Assembly (NCBI GenBank): GCA_964415795.1
Contig: CAYQBN010000010.1
Span: 1 to 64,000 of the forward strand
DNA: 64,000 nt
Direction: 5' to 3'
Source of the DNA: CALITV01 sp964415795
GTDB taxonomy: Bacteria; UBP6; UBA1177; JAKLFG01
This document shows, in pieces, positions 42,956 through 51,882 of the stretch. Within the stretch, counting starts at the first letter, position 1. Each line of letters starts with the position of its first letter. A program made the position numbers and the translations under genes. The notes under the pieces were generated by a model, which was not told the origin of the DNA, did not search any database, and was given only the letters and a program-made list of their open reading frames with translations.

Positions 42956-45697
42956 GTGATACGCTTTTTCCTGCCCTTTCTCGGGGTTATTCTCTTGTCT
43001 TCCTGCAACGGCGGCAAGAGCACGCTGCATGACGGCGACACGCTCGATCTGCCTGATGACATGATCGTCATCAACGATGAGCAAGATGGCGAAACGAAAG
43101 ACACGGCAGAAATGGACGAAAACGACAGAGATGAGCCAAGCGATGAGCTCTCCGACGGGGACGAACTGCTCCCCAACTTTTCCGATGAGATCATCGCCTC
43201 GGACGATCTCCAGAACGATCCAGATGTCCCTCTCTCCGACGAAGACCCGATCGTAGACACATCCTCGATCACTTGGAACGGCATCACTGCGTGGGTAACC
43301 GTTACCGGAGATACCTACCGCACCTACGAACTCTCAACTGACAACATCCTCCGCGACAACTATCCGCCCGATAAAAAGGTGACCATCATCGAAGAACCGG
43401 GACAGCTGCGTCTGCGGAGCGGCCACCTCGTGTTCGACGCCCTCTTCGCGTTGGCCCTGCAAGAGGTTCGGCAGAACAGCGTGAGTACAATAAGCGATGC
43501 CTCGTTCAACGGCGGTCAACCGATCCCGTGCGAATGCCTCATCACCGGCGAGAAGTGGCCGTATGTCTGGACCCGTGACACCGCCTACGCCGCTTATCTC
43601 GGCCTTGCCCTCGTCGATCCGTTACGGACAATGAATTCGTTGAGATTCAAACTGTCGGACAGGAAAGGCACTCTCGGCGGCGGGGGAACGCAGATCGTGC
43701 AGGATACCGGGAGCGGCGGATCGTGGCCCATCTCGACCGACCGCGTCGTCTGGGCGCTCGGGGCCTATGAAACGCTCAAATATCTTGGCGACACCGACCG
43801 CACCGCTTTTCTTACCGATGCCTATGACGCGCTCAAAAACACCATCGAGGCCGATCGGCTGGTCGCCTACGATCCGCGCGACGGCCTCTACCGCGGCGAG
43901 ACCTCGTTCCTTGATTGGCGTGAGCAAAGTTACCCCTCATGGACAAAGAACGATACGGTCCATATCGGCATGTCAAAAACGCTCTCGACCAACCTGCTTC
44001 ACCATCAGGCGCTCGCCATAGCAGCCACGCTCGCATCATTCGAGGGAGACACCGTAGGAGAAGCAAGATACGCCGGGTGGCGCGACAATCTGGCAGAAGC
44101 CATTATCGCCGCGTTCCTGCCGACCAATGGCACCGATCCCATGAGCGCCATGAAACTGACCGAACTCAACGACGCCGCAATCCCCCGTCACGATCTGCTC
44201 GGTATTGCGCTCCTCGGGCAGGGACCTGCCGCAGTTTTCGGGGATGACATCATTCTGCAGCAGGTCTCCCAGTGGCCCCACACGATCGCCGGAGCGCCGG
44301 TCATCTGGCCAGAGCAGCCATGGACACCGATTTACCACAATCGCGCGATATGGCCGTTCGTAAGTGCCCTCTTTCTTGACACAGGAAAACAATGCGGCGT
44401 CGCCGACGTGGTGTGGCGCAACATGCTTACGCTCATATACGGGGCGGCGTTCAATCTCTCGAACATGGAGAACTTTGAATTCACGACGCTCGCCAATTAC
44501 TTTGCCGACGGTGATTACTCGGGGCCGGTGGTCAACTCGCGACGCCAGCTGTGGTCGATTGCAGGGTATCTTTCAATGGTGGTGCGCACCTTGTTCGGGT
44601 TCGAAGCGACATTCGACGGTATCAGGCTCTCACCGTTCCTTCCCCGATCAGCCCGCAACGAGTTTTTCGTAAATGGTGACCGGATGACGCTCCACGACAT
44701 CCCCTACCGGGGGAAAAAGATAACCGTCGAACTCACATTGCCACCGGTCGGCAACGCGAACGACGGCTACTACACTGCAGAAACGGTTCTTCTCAACGGT
44801 GTCGCGACCGATTTCGACATCACCGACACCGAACTCGAGGAAGATAACTTCATCGAACTGACGCTCGATGACCATCACGAGAGCACCGCAGGCGCCACGG
44901 TGCTTTCCGACACCCAGCCACGCACCCTTTTTGCGCCGAAAGAGCCGCTCATAACGGGCATCTCTTCGATAGGCGGACATATCACGCTGACCCTGTCACG
45001 GAATGGCGAGCCTGACACCGACACCGCTTTCACGATCTACCGCAACGGAGAGATCGTCGCTGAGAATGTGACCTCTCTTTCTTGGACAGACGCTGACACC
45101 ATCTGTCTCACGACACTGACCTGTTGTTACGGCGTTTCCCAACGATATCTTCCTGCAGGACACGATTCGTTCCCCTCGAACCCTCAATGCTATTGGGGAG
45201 AATCGATCGAACGGATCACCATTTTGGGACCGAATGCGTTCACCGAAGCAGCACAGGCGGTCTTCGAGCATGGCAAACTCCACTTTCGGGACTGGGGCCG
45301 TCCTGACGAGACATTGACAATCCCATCCTTTTCGCCTCCGGCGACTGGTGACTATTTCCTTCAAATCGAATACGGCAACGGTCGTCCGATAGACACCGGC
45401 ATCACCGCCTGCCAAAAGTTCATAGATGTCTATGAGAATGGCACCGACACGCTCGTCGCGAGCGGCCCGGTCGCAATGCCACACCTTGGCGCGAACGATT
45501 GGGAGCGGTGGGGAAATTCATCGTTCCTACCCGTCCGTATCGAGATCGGGAAAACCTATCGCTTTGTGATACGCGACGGCATGAACATGTCATACTTCGC
45601 CCACTTCGAATCTTATGGCGGCGCCGGCGGCGGCGTGGAGGGACTCAACCGCGTAAACATTTCGGCATTGAAAGTGCTCCAAATGAGAATCGAGTAG
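42956..45697 (+). CDS. Six-hairpin glycosidase-like lipoprotein
   Basis: 913 residues, GTG start preceded by AGGAGG. Signal ends LLSSC, Asn at +2, then about 80 very acidic residues. The core (about residues 140-580) is an alpha/alpha toroid of the six-hairpin glycosidase superfamily: WPYVWTRDTAYAAYLGLALVD is the Arg-Asp-containing segment shared by glucoamylase/debranching-like enzymes, followed by helical repeats with conserved Trp, and RQLWSIAGYLSMVVRTLFG near the end. Two C-terminal beta domains could bind carbohydrate. A catalytic acid cannot be assigned with confidence, so the substrate is unknown. It lies directly after the M28 peptidase, suggesting a surface degradative pair. Confidence 0.75.
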   Translation: MIRFFLPFLGVILLSSCNGGKSTLHDGDTLDLPDDMIVINDEQDGETKDTAEMDENDRDEPSDELSDGDELLPNFSDEIIASDDLQNDPDVPLSDEDPIVDTSSITWNGITAWVTVTGDTYRTYELSTDNILRDNYPPDKKVTIIEEPGQLRLRSGHLVFDALFALALQEVRQNSVSTISDASFNGGQPIPCECLITGEKWPYVWTRDTAYAAYLGLALVDPLRTMNSLRFKLSDRKGTLGGGGTQIVQDTGSGGSWPISTDRVVWALGAYETLKYLGDTDRTAFLTDAYDALKNTIEADRLVAYDPRDGLYRGETSFLDWREQSYPSWTKNDTVHIGMSKTLSTNLLHHQALAIAATLASFEGDTVGEARYAGWRDNLAEAIIAAFLPTNGTDPMSAMKLTELNDAAIPRHDLLGIALLGQGPAAVFGDDIILQQVSQWPHTIAGAPVIWPEQPWTPIYHNRAIWPFVSALFLDTGKQCGVADVVWRNMLTLIYGAAFNLSNMENFEFTTLANYFADGDYSGPVVNSRRQLWSIAGYLSMVVRTLFGFEATFDGIRLSPFLPRSARNEFFVNGDRMTLHDIPYRGKKITVELTLPPVGNANDGYYTAETVLLNGVATDFDITDTELEEDNFIELTLDDHHESTAGATVLSDTQPRTLFAPKEPLITGISSIGGHITLTLSRNGEPDTDTAFTIYRNGEIVAENVTSLSWTDADTICLTTLTCCYGVSQRYLPAGHDSFPSNPQCYWGESIERITILGPNAFTEAAQAVFEHGKLHFRDWGRPDETLTIPSFSPPATGDYFLQIEYGNGRPIDTGITACQKFIDVYENGTDTLVASGPVAMPHLGANDWERWGNSSFLPVRIEIGKTYRFVIRDGMNMSYFAHFESYGGAGGGVEGLNRVNISALKVLQMRIE

Positions 45698-45712
45698 TCC
45701 CTTCCCGTTTTG

Positions 45713-45739
45713 TTGCTTTCCTGATGTACACGGTATAAT
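45713..45739 (+). promoter_or_regulatory. Possible promoter with perfect TATAAT
   Basis: TATAAT at 45734-45739 lies 26 bases before the ATG at 45766. The best -35, TTGCTT at 45713-45718, is only 15 bases away, so confidence rests mainly on the -10. Confidence 0.5.
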
Positions 45740-45765
45740 AACGCGACCATTCACGGAGGAGCACC

Positions 45766-46699
45766 ATGGTTCGGAACCTTATTCTTAAAATGGTCTCGAA
45801 AGGGGTCATCTCTTCCGACAATGCTAACCGTCTCGTCAACATGAAACAGGACATAGACCCGATATGGAAAGGCCTCATCCGTGGCTACATAGACGAAAAA
45901 AAACTCGCCCGTTTCTTCGAAGAAGAAGGATATCCGGTCATCTACGACGAAGGGACCGTTCCGTTCCAGCGCGACGATATCTTCAAGTTCTTCACCCCCG
46001 ACATCATTGCCCGTTATCTCGTGTTCCCTCTTTCTTACAAAAAGGAGAACCGCGACATCATCCTCGGTTTTCTCAACGCCGCCCATCTTGATACGGTGCG
46101 CGCCATGATCCAGCATATCTTCCCCGACTTCACGACCACCTACTTTCATGTCCCCCTTTCGCTGTTCCGCCGCATGGTGTACAAGAATTTTCTCTTCGAT
46201 ATGAGCAAATATGCCTCGATGAAGGCGAGCATCGCGGCGGCGGGGCGCCCAACCATCGAGATCGCTCCGGGAGCCGCCGACCCTCTCCAACAGTTCCTTT
46301 CAATGGCCGAGCGGGTCATTCGTTTCTCGATAGAGAACGGATCGGTGGTGTTCCGTGACGAAGCGATCGTCAACCGTTTTCCCCTCACCTCGCTCCCGAC
46401 GATCCGCGAAGGTCTGCAGAAACGATACCTCGAACTCTCCGCCGACAAGGCAGTTAAGGTTCTTTCTCCCACTGAGAAAATTCTTCTTTTTACCAATATG
46501 GGAATCAAACGAGATGATCGGATTGTTATCGTAACACGGGAAAGCGACCCCTACTTTTTCATCCTCATTAACCCGCNNNNNNNNNNTATCACGTTATGAC
46601 ATCGTGCGGGTCCTTGAGCCGGCTCAGGAAGCGCAGCCAACCTCGGATACGCCGCGCCCCGCAACGGAGATCAATGCCGACGATATCTTTAAGATGTGA
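45766..46699 (+). CDS. Stand-alone MshEN (GspE N-terminal-like) domain protein (10-N gap near the end)
   Basis: About 310 residues. Residues about 1-140 resemble the MshEN/GspE N-terminal domain: FFTPDIIARYLVFPLSYKKENRDIILGFLNAAH corresponds, in pieces, to the usual P..ARRY.V.PL...G..L..A..DP pattern. The second half is uncharacterised. No ATPase domain follows. Past the gap, the frame beginning at 46589 reads on for 36 codons to a TGA at 46697-46699, ending DDIFKM; the gap length, not a real frameshift, causes the apparent early stop. GGAGGAG precedes the ATG. MshEN domains in other bacteria bind cyclic di-GMP. The ECF sigma gene starts 21 bases later. Confidence 0.75.
46577..46586. other. 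Assembly gap, 10 N, in the MshEN gene
   Basis: The coding frame after the gap is shifted by one relative to that before it, so the true length is 9, 12 or another multiple of three. Confidence 0.97.
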
Positions 46700-46720
46700 T
46701 GCGCCACCGCAAATTCCTCT

Positions 46721-47284
46721 ATGATCGACACGATAAACCAAGAACTCGTTAAGAAAGCGGCAAAAGGGGATGTCGCGGCATTCGAAGAACTCGTTCGACG
46801 CCACAAACAGGCGCTCTACGGGTATGCGCTCGGGATGACCGGAGGTGATCACGCGGCGGCGGCCGATATCTTGCAGGAAACGCTTCTCAAAGCGTTCCTC
46901 AACATTGCACGATTCCGTGGTGACTGCGCCTTCATCACTTGGCTTTGGCGCATTGCGCGCAACGAATTCGCCGACTACCGAACGAGTCCTAAAACGGCTG
47001 AGAACGCCCCACTCGACGCTATTCCCGAACATCACCTCTCGAACGACCGGTCGTTCGAAGAGGATCTTGCAGCCACCCAGCGGCGTGAGGCGCTCTATAC
47101 CGTTCTTGGGATGCTGTCACCGGAGCACCGGGAAGCGATCGTCCTCGTCGATATTCAAGAGATGCGCTATGATGAGGCCGCGGCCCTTATCGGCATCTCG
47201 GAGAGCGCATTGAAGTCCCGGCTCTTCAGGGCACGAGAACATTTGCTGGAAATGGCAATGGCCCATAAGAAACTTTTCTACTGA
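46721..47284 (+). CDS. ECF-type RNA polymerase sigma factor
   Basis: 187 residues. Region 2 is seen in FEELVRRHKQALYGYALGM through DILQETLLKAFLNI and FITWLWRIARNEFADYR. Region 4 is the helix-turn-helix LSPEHREAIVLVDIQEMRYDEAAALIGISESALKSRLFRAREHL, read in two parts. Region 3 is missing, as in ECF (group 4) sigma factors. The ATG has no ribosome site and no nearer start; it lies close to the end of the MshEN gene, suggesting coupling. The zinc anti-sigma factor follows 37 bases on. Confidence 0.94.
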   Translation: MIDTINQELVKKAAKGDVAAFEELVRRHKQALYGYALGMTGGDHAAAADILQETLLKAFLNIARFRGDCAFITWLWRIARNEFADYRTSPKTAENAPLDAIPEHHLSNDRSFEEDLAATQRREALYTVLGMLSPEHREAIVLVDIQEMRYDEAAALIGISESALKSRLFRAREHLLEMAMAHKKLFY

Positions 47285-47321
47285 ATCGACGGTCTATGAT
47301 GTGGTTGTTTATGGCAGTGTT

Positions 47322-48068
47322 ATGAGTGAGTGCGCGAAAACGAAAGAAAAAACGGTCGCATGGCTGAACGGTATGCTCGACGAGACCGCGCTCTCGCTTC
47401 TTGAGAACCATTGCGCCGCCTGCCCCGCATGCGCCGAACATCTTGCAGTCGCCCGCCGTCTCAAACAGGCTCTGGAGGACACGGTCGCGCGTCACCCGGC
47501 GATACCACCTTCTCTCGAGGAACGGATCCACCTGACGCTTACCGCCGCAGCGAGTCATCAGAGAAAAACAGGATGGATGGGGCATCTCCGGCTATTCCGT
47601 CCCGCATTCGCCGTCGCAGTGGTACTCATTTGCGTTGCCACGATCGTAGGTATGATCGTCATGAACCAACCCTCAGCGGATACCAATGCCGAAAAAGGAT
47701 CGCTCGTCTCGCGTGCTGAGGTCAAGGCAGGAGAACCGATCACCATCGAAGTAGCCTATGACGCGGTGCACCCCCTTCAGCAGGTCGATGTCACCATCGA
47801 GTTGGGGGAAGGGATCTCCTTCTTCAGCGGCATTCCAGCGATCGTTTCCGAAAAACGCCTTCGCTGGAGTGGTCCTTTCTCCGAAGGCAGGAACACCATT
47901 CCGTTCGTGGTGACCGTTGAACGCCCCGGGACTTGGCGCATTTCAACCACCGCTTCGTACGAGGGATACCGGCACCGCCATCGCATCGTCCTTTCAGCTG
48001 ACGAATACAAGGTGGTCGTCACCCAGTACCACTTTCCCCCCGAGGAACTCGATGAGGCTATTCCGTAA
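47322..48068 (+). CDS. Zinc-binding anti-sigma factor with extracytoplasmic Ig-like domain
   Basis: 248 residues from ATG 47322. HCAACPAC is the HxxxCxxC zinc anti-sigma motif, about residue 31. One transmembrane helix (about 94-114) separates it from a C-terminal part of about 130 residues that looks like an Ig/CARDB-type beta domain (VDVTIELGEGISFFSG, IPFVVTVERPGTWRI). It would hold the sigma factor at the membrane until an envelope signal arrives. The next gene begins inside it. Confidence 0.87.
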   Translation: MSECAKTKEKTVAWLNGMLDETALSLLENHCAACPACAEHLAVARRLKQALEDTVARHPAIPPSLEERIHLTLTAAASHQRKTGWMGHLRLFRPAFAVAVVLICVATIVGMIVMNQPSADTNAEKGSLVSRAEVKAGEPITIEVAYDAVHPLQQVDVTIELGEGISFFSGIPAIVSEKRLRWSGPFSEGRNTIPFVVTVERPGTWRISTTASYEGYRHRHRIVLSADEYKVVVTQYHFPPEELDEAIP

Positions 48069-48627
48069 TCTCTTCTTTCTTTTTTCTTCGGTTGTTTCTC
48101 TTCTGGGTTTTTCGACGCTTTCGGCAGAGGAGCAAACACCGCTTCTCAAAAGTTCGGTCCGTATCATCGAGGGCATCGCCGCCGCCGACTGGGAACAGCG
48201 GTTCCTTATACCGGAACGGACGGATATCCTTCCCGACCACGACTCGAAAAGCGACTCCGCTCTTCCTGCGATAGTACCAGAGAAAAAGCATCCCCGTCCT
48301 CCGAAGGGAACGACAAAGGAAACCCTTCTCAGGAAAAAACAGCTTCCTGAAAAACGAGCACCCCTTCCTTTGGAATCTTCCCCTTCCGCTGTCATGACAT
48401 CTCCATCTTCTACCGAACGGGGCGTCGCACCGAAGACGCCGTCTCAAGCCACCGCCGCACCGGGACATCGTCCTCCCTCTGCTGCTCCCGCTCCATCCGC
48501 ATCTTCAAAAGTTGACAAAGAACCCGAGGCGGATGACGATAACGCCGAAAAACGAAAGAAAGAACGGCGTGAGATCCTGCGTGAGGAACGAAAGGAACGC
48601 GACTACCGGAATCGTCGCATCGAGTAA
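48052..48627 (+). CDS. Secreted low-complexity protein with highly charged tail
   Basis: 191 residues, overlapping the anti-sigma gene by 17 bases with GAGGA five bases before the ATG. A signal peptide (about 26 residues) ends near STLSAEE; the mature part is rich in Pro, Ser and Lys and ends in about 35 residues of Asp/Glu/Arg/Lys. No family is recognised. Position in the sigma operon suggests an envelope role. Confidence 0.65.
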   Translation: MRLFRNLFFLFSSVVSLLGFSTLSAEEQTPLLKSSVRIIEGIAAADWEQRFLIPERTDILPDHDSKSDSALPAIVPEKKHPRPPKGTTKETLLRKKQLPEKRAPLPLESSPSAVMTSPSSTERGVAPKTPSQATAAPGHRPPSAAPAPSASSKVDKEPEADDDNAEKRKKERREILREERKERDYRNRRIE

Positions 48628-49591
48628 GCATTTCTTCTTTTTCATCGTGTTCCTTCCCACTTTTCTTTTCGCCGGGCATCTTACGATACGGGGAAGCGTG
48701 GGAGCACTCTTCGACAGCAACATCGAGCACCTCTCCATCGTCGATTTCCTGACCATGGGAAAACGGTATGGCTTCTTCTTTCGTAATACGGCAAGTGCCG
48801 ACTATGGGTTTGGCCCCGGAGACAACCTCATAGCAGGACTTTCCCTCCTCTCGGAGACCGGCCTCGATGTCCCCGAGAAATCACGGTTCCAAGAAACCGG
48901 CGTGTTGGGGTGGCACCTCGACCTCAGGGAAGACCTCTCGCTCGATCTCTCTCTCCTCATACACCACGCCTCGGAAAACTATCTGCGCCTCCGGAACATG
49001 TTTCTCGACCTATTCGGTTCCGCCGATCTTTTTTGGGACATGAGCGATCGGCACTCTTTGTACAGCACGACCCGCGTCGGCTATTTCATAGGCTTCGATG
49101 AAGAAATGCGGTACCTCACCGGCCCTGCGATCGCTTTCGAGGGAGGATACTGGCACTATCCGACCGAATACACCGACCATGTGAAGATCGGTCTCGGTCT
49201 CGAGGGCTATTTTTTCCGTCCCGAAGTACTTTCCTCGTGCACCGACACGCTCACCATCTCAAATCGATCGGTAAAAACCTATGCCTTCATAGAGGGCAAG
49301 GTCGATCTGGCGCCGGTCTTTCTTAAGGCCTCCGTGCGTTACGCATACTTTGCGTGGCTTGAAAACGATCGCTTCAATGAATGGAGCAAACGGAGACAAG
49401 AGCATATTCCATCTCTGGGAGCACAAGTGTTGTGGCGCATCACCAAGAACTTTGACCTTGCTCTTTCCTACACATACCGTCACATTTTCTCCAACTTCGG
49501 GAAAGACCCGGAGGATTATGTGAACTACACTATGGATCGTCACACGCTTCTTTTGGAAATGACGGCCCGTTACGAAGGAGAAACCCCGTGA
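48581..49591 (+). CDS. Outer-membrane beta-barrel protein
   Basis: About 336 residues; the start is uncertain (GTG 48581 preferred, GTG 48569 possible) and overlaps the preceding gene in another frame. A signal peptide with KHFFFFIVFLPTFLFAG is followed by alternating hydrophobic/polar strands rich in Tyr, Phe and Gly to the end (for example LALSYTYRHIF). It resembles transport-type or OmpL47-like barrels, but no named family is clear. It is followed without a gap by the propeller lipoprotein (overlap at GTGA). Confidence 0.72.
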   Translation: MRNERNATTGIVASSKHFFFFIVFLPTFLFAGHLTIRGSVGALFDSNIEHLSIVDFLTMGKRYGFFFRNTASADYGFGPGDNLIAGLSLLSETGLDVPEKSRFQETGVLGWHLDLREDLSLDLSLLIHHASENYLRLRNMFLDLFGSADLFWDMSDRHSLYSTTRVGYFIGFDEEMRYLTGPAIAFEGGYWHYPTEYTDHVKIGLGLEGYFFRPEVLSSCTDTLTISNRSVKTYAFIEGKVDLAPVFLKASVRYAYFAWLENDRFNEWSKRRQEHIPSLGAQVLWRITKNFDLALSYTYRHIFSNFGKDPEDYVNYTMDRHTLLLEMTARYEGETP

Positions 49592-50985
49592 TTCCACGAT
49601 TTCTTCTCTCACTCGCCGCTCTGACGGCCGTCATCTGTACCGCGTGTCCCGGTCCGGTGTACCGATCGATCGAATGCGGCATTCTGGACGGCGACGCACG
49701 CGATCAAGACCCCATCGCTCCCCCGGATAAGGATGACATCTCCGACAGCGACGACTGGGGCGCGGACCCTCTGTTCAACGACGATGACGAACTGTCGGAA
49801 ACGATCATTCTCCAATGGGGATCCCCCGGTGACGAGATAGCCAGTGCCATCGAAGTCTCACCTGAAGGAACCATTTTTGTCACGGGAGGTACTACTGGAG
49901 AACTCTTCGACAATCAAAGTAGCGGCTCGAGCGACATCTTCCTCACCAGAATAGCACCCGACCATTCGTTCGAGTGGACGCGGCAGTGGGGCTCCACAAA
50001 CTTCGATCAGGCATTCACTCTCAGCAGAAGCAATGATGGTTCACTTTACCTTTCGGGTATGCGCGAAGCGGTCGTCGATCCCTTTACCGGCGCGGGAATC
50101 GGGCGTATGTTCATTGCCCGGCACGCCCCCGATGGAAAGGAGGTTTGGCGGCGACAGTGGGGATCGTTCGACAGCAACCACCCCTCGAGCGCCGTTACCA
50201 CGCCCGAGGGAACAACCTATGTCACCGGTTGGGTCTATGGCACCGTCGGCGACAACGAGAACAAGGGGTTCAGCGACATCTTCCTCTCCCGTTTCGATCA
50301 AGACGGCACTGAAGAATGGAGCATCCAATGGGGAAGCGGTCTCATTGATGCCGCTTACGGCATCGCGGCAACGACGAGTGGATGGATCTATATCACCGGG
50401 CTGACCTACGGTGTTATCGAAGAGGGGTCACCACCCGGAGGCAACGACATTTTCCTTTCCAAAACGACCACCGGCGGTGGCATAGCATGGACCCACCAGT
50501 GGGGATCATCAGGCGAAGACCGTTCCTATGCACTTACCACTGACGCAGCGGCGAATCTCTATCTCGCCGGTTCGACCAGCGGCGGTCTCGGCGGATTCTC
50601 CAACATCGGAGGGCTCGACTGTTTCCTCATGAAGTTCTCGCCCGACGGCATCCTCAAGTGGACCTATCAGTGGGGCACCGCCAAGGACGAAGAGATCTAC
50701 GCTCTCATCGCCTCCCCCACCGAAGACATCTATGCCGTCGGCTATGCGAAGGCTTCCCTCGACGGCACGACATTCCGAGGTGGCCAAGACATTCTCATCT
50801 CGCGGTTCTCGAGTGAAGGAGAGCCGCGCGGACACTTCCTCTACGGCACCTCACGCGACGAAACGGCCCTCACGGTGCGCTTTTCACCGCCTTATCTTGT
50901 CATCGCCGGAGGTACAACCGGTGATCTCGGGGCAAAGAACGCCGGTGGTTACGATGTCTTCGTGCTCCTTCGCCCCCTGCCCTAG
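49588..50985 (+). CDS. Seven-bladed SBBP-type propeller lipoprotein
   Basis: 465 residues, GTG start overlapping the previous stop. Signal ends ICTAC with Pro at +2, then about 40 acidic residues. Seven repeats follow, each with a W-xQWGS-like start (LQWGSPGDE, RQWGSTNFD, RQWGSFDSN, IQWGSGLID, HQWGSSGED, YQWGTAKDE, LYGTSRDE), a Y/V-TG blade core and a DIFLxR strand. Seven units fit a closed propeller. SBBP propellers are secreted or surface proteins of unknown ligand. It belongs to the sigma-anti-sigma cluster. Confidence 0.87.
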   Translation: MIPRFLLSLAALTAVICTACPGPVYRSIECGILDGDARDQDPIAPPDKDDISDSDDWGADPLFNDDDELSETIILQWGSPGDEIASAIEVSPEGTIFVTGGTTGELFDNQSSGSSDIFLTRIAPDHSFEWTRQWGSTNFDQAFTLSRSNDGSLYLSGMREAVVDPFTGAGIGRMFIARHAPDGKEVWRRQWGSFDSNHPSSAVTTPEGTTYVTGWVYGTVGDNENKGFSDIFLSRFDQDGTEEWSIQWGSGLIDAAYGIAATTSGWIYITGLTYGVIEEGSPPGGNDIFLSKTTTGGGIAWTHQWGSSGEDRSYALTTDAAANLYLAGSTSGGLGGFSNIGGLDCFLMKFSPDGILKWTYQWGTAKDEEIYALIASPTEDIYAVGYAKASLDGTTFRGGQDILISRFSSEGEPRGHFLYGTSRDETALTVRFSPPYLVIAGGTTGDLGAKNAGGYDVFVLLRPLP

Positions 50986-51068
50986 TTTTTTCTCACCTTC
51001 CACAACTTTTGCTCTCCGGTGCAGGTCTATTCTCATGGATCCGACAAAACAACAGGAAGGAGGTCGCC

Positions 51069-51872
51069 ATGAGAACGAGTATGTTGCTATGTTCCAGCGT
51101 ATTGATCGGGATCTTGGGCGCGGTATCCTGTAACAACACCGATCCTGTCCCGCTTCAGACCTCCGACCATGATACGACGATCGTTCCCGATCAGGAAACG
51201 ATGCCCCCGGAATCGGAAGCACTGCCTCCGATCGACGATCAGCCCGCCCCCGACGACGAGGACTGCTGTCTCCCCGACGGTGATACGGACATCCCGTCGC
51301 CCCCCGATGAAGACAATCCGGTGCTCGGTAAGAACTGCAAACTCGATAGCGATTGCGGGGCACCCTTCATCTGCGTGAACGCCAAGTGCGCCGAAGGATG
51401 CGACAGTGACGCGGACTGCACCGCCTATCCCAACACCACCTGCAACAAGAAACTGGGACGCTGCCTCAACACTACCGCTTCGGACGGCGCCTGTAATGAA
51501 ACCAACTGCGCCGTCGGATGCTGTTACGCCGGGAAGGGGTTTCAGTCGCTCGCCTGCACGACGGCAACCTCATTCTCGATCTGCGGCATCTGTCCACAGG
51601 GCCAAGTGTACATGGACGGCAAACAGTGCGTTCCTGCCGCCTGCAAGGTGGGCGAAACCAAGTGCCGCGACTACAACTCCTCCGACCCGCGCGCCAAGTG
51701 TTTCGAGTGTTCTGCCGAGAGCGACTTCGTCTGCGTGGATAACCCCCAGTGCGTCCCGGGATCGACACTCCGCATGATCAATGTGACCACCTGTGTTCCC
51801 GCCGGCGAACGGTGCGGTGCACATGATGTCTGTTGCAGCAGCCTTCCCTGTATTCAAGGCTACTGCTACTGA
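51069..51872 (+). CDS. Cys-rich lipoprotein
   Basis: 267 residues from ATG 51069, preceded by AAGGAGG. Signal ends AVSC with Asn at +2. An acidic linker of about 60 residues leads to a region with about thirty cysteines, including CKLDSDCGAPFICVNAKC, CDSDADC, and a terminal CGAHDVCCSSLPCIQGYC knot-like motif. Disulfide-rich small folds of this kind are common on surface proteins; no known family is claimed. It ends ten bases from the convergent lnt gene. Confidence 0.78.
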   Translation: MRTSMLLCSSVLIGILGAVSCNNTDPVPLQTSDHDTTIVPDQETMPPESEALPPIDDQPAPDDEDCCLPDGDTDIPSPPDEDNPVLGKNCKLDSDCGAPFICVNAKCAEGCDSDADCTAYPNTTCNKKLGRCLNTTASDGACNETNCAVGCCYAGKGFQSLACTTATSFSICGICPQGQVYMDGKQCVPAACKVGETKCRDYNSSDPRAKCFECSAESDFVCVDNPQCVPGSTLRMINVTTCVPAGERCGAHDVCCSSLPCIQGYCY

Positions 51873-51882
51873 CCCTTACGCC

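Noticed and set aside
46560..46620. Early stop in the MshEN gene just after the 10-N gap
   Set aside because: Another frame continues with sensible codons to a TGA at 46697-46699; the arbitrary gap length explains the stop.
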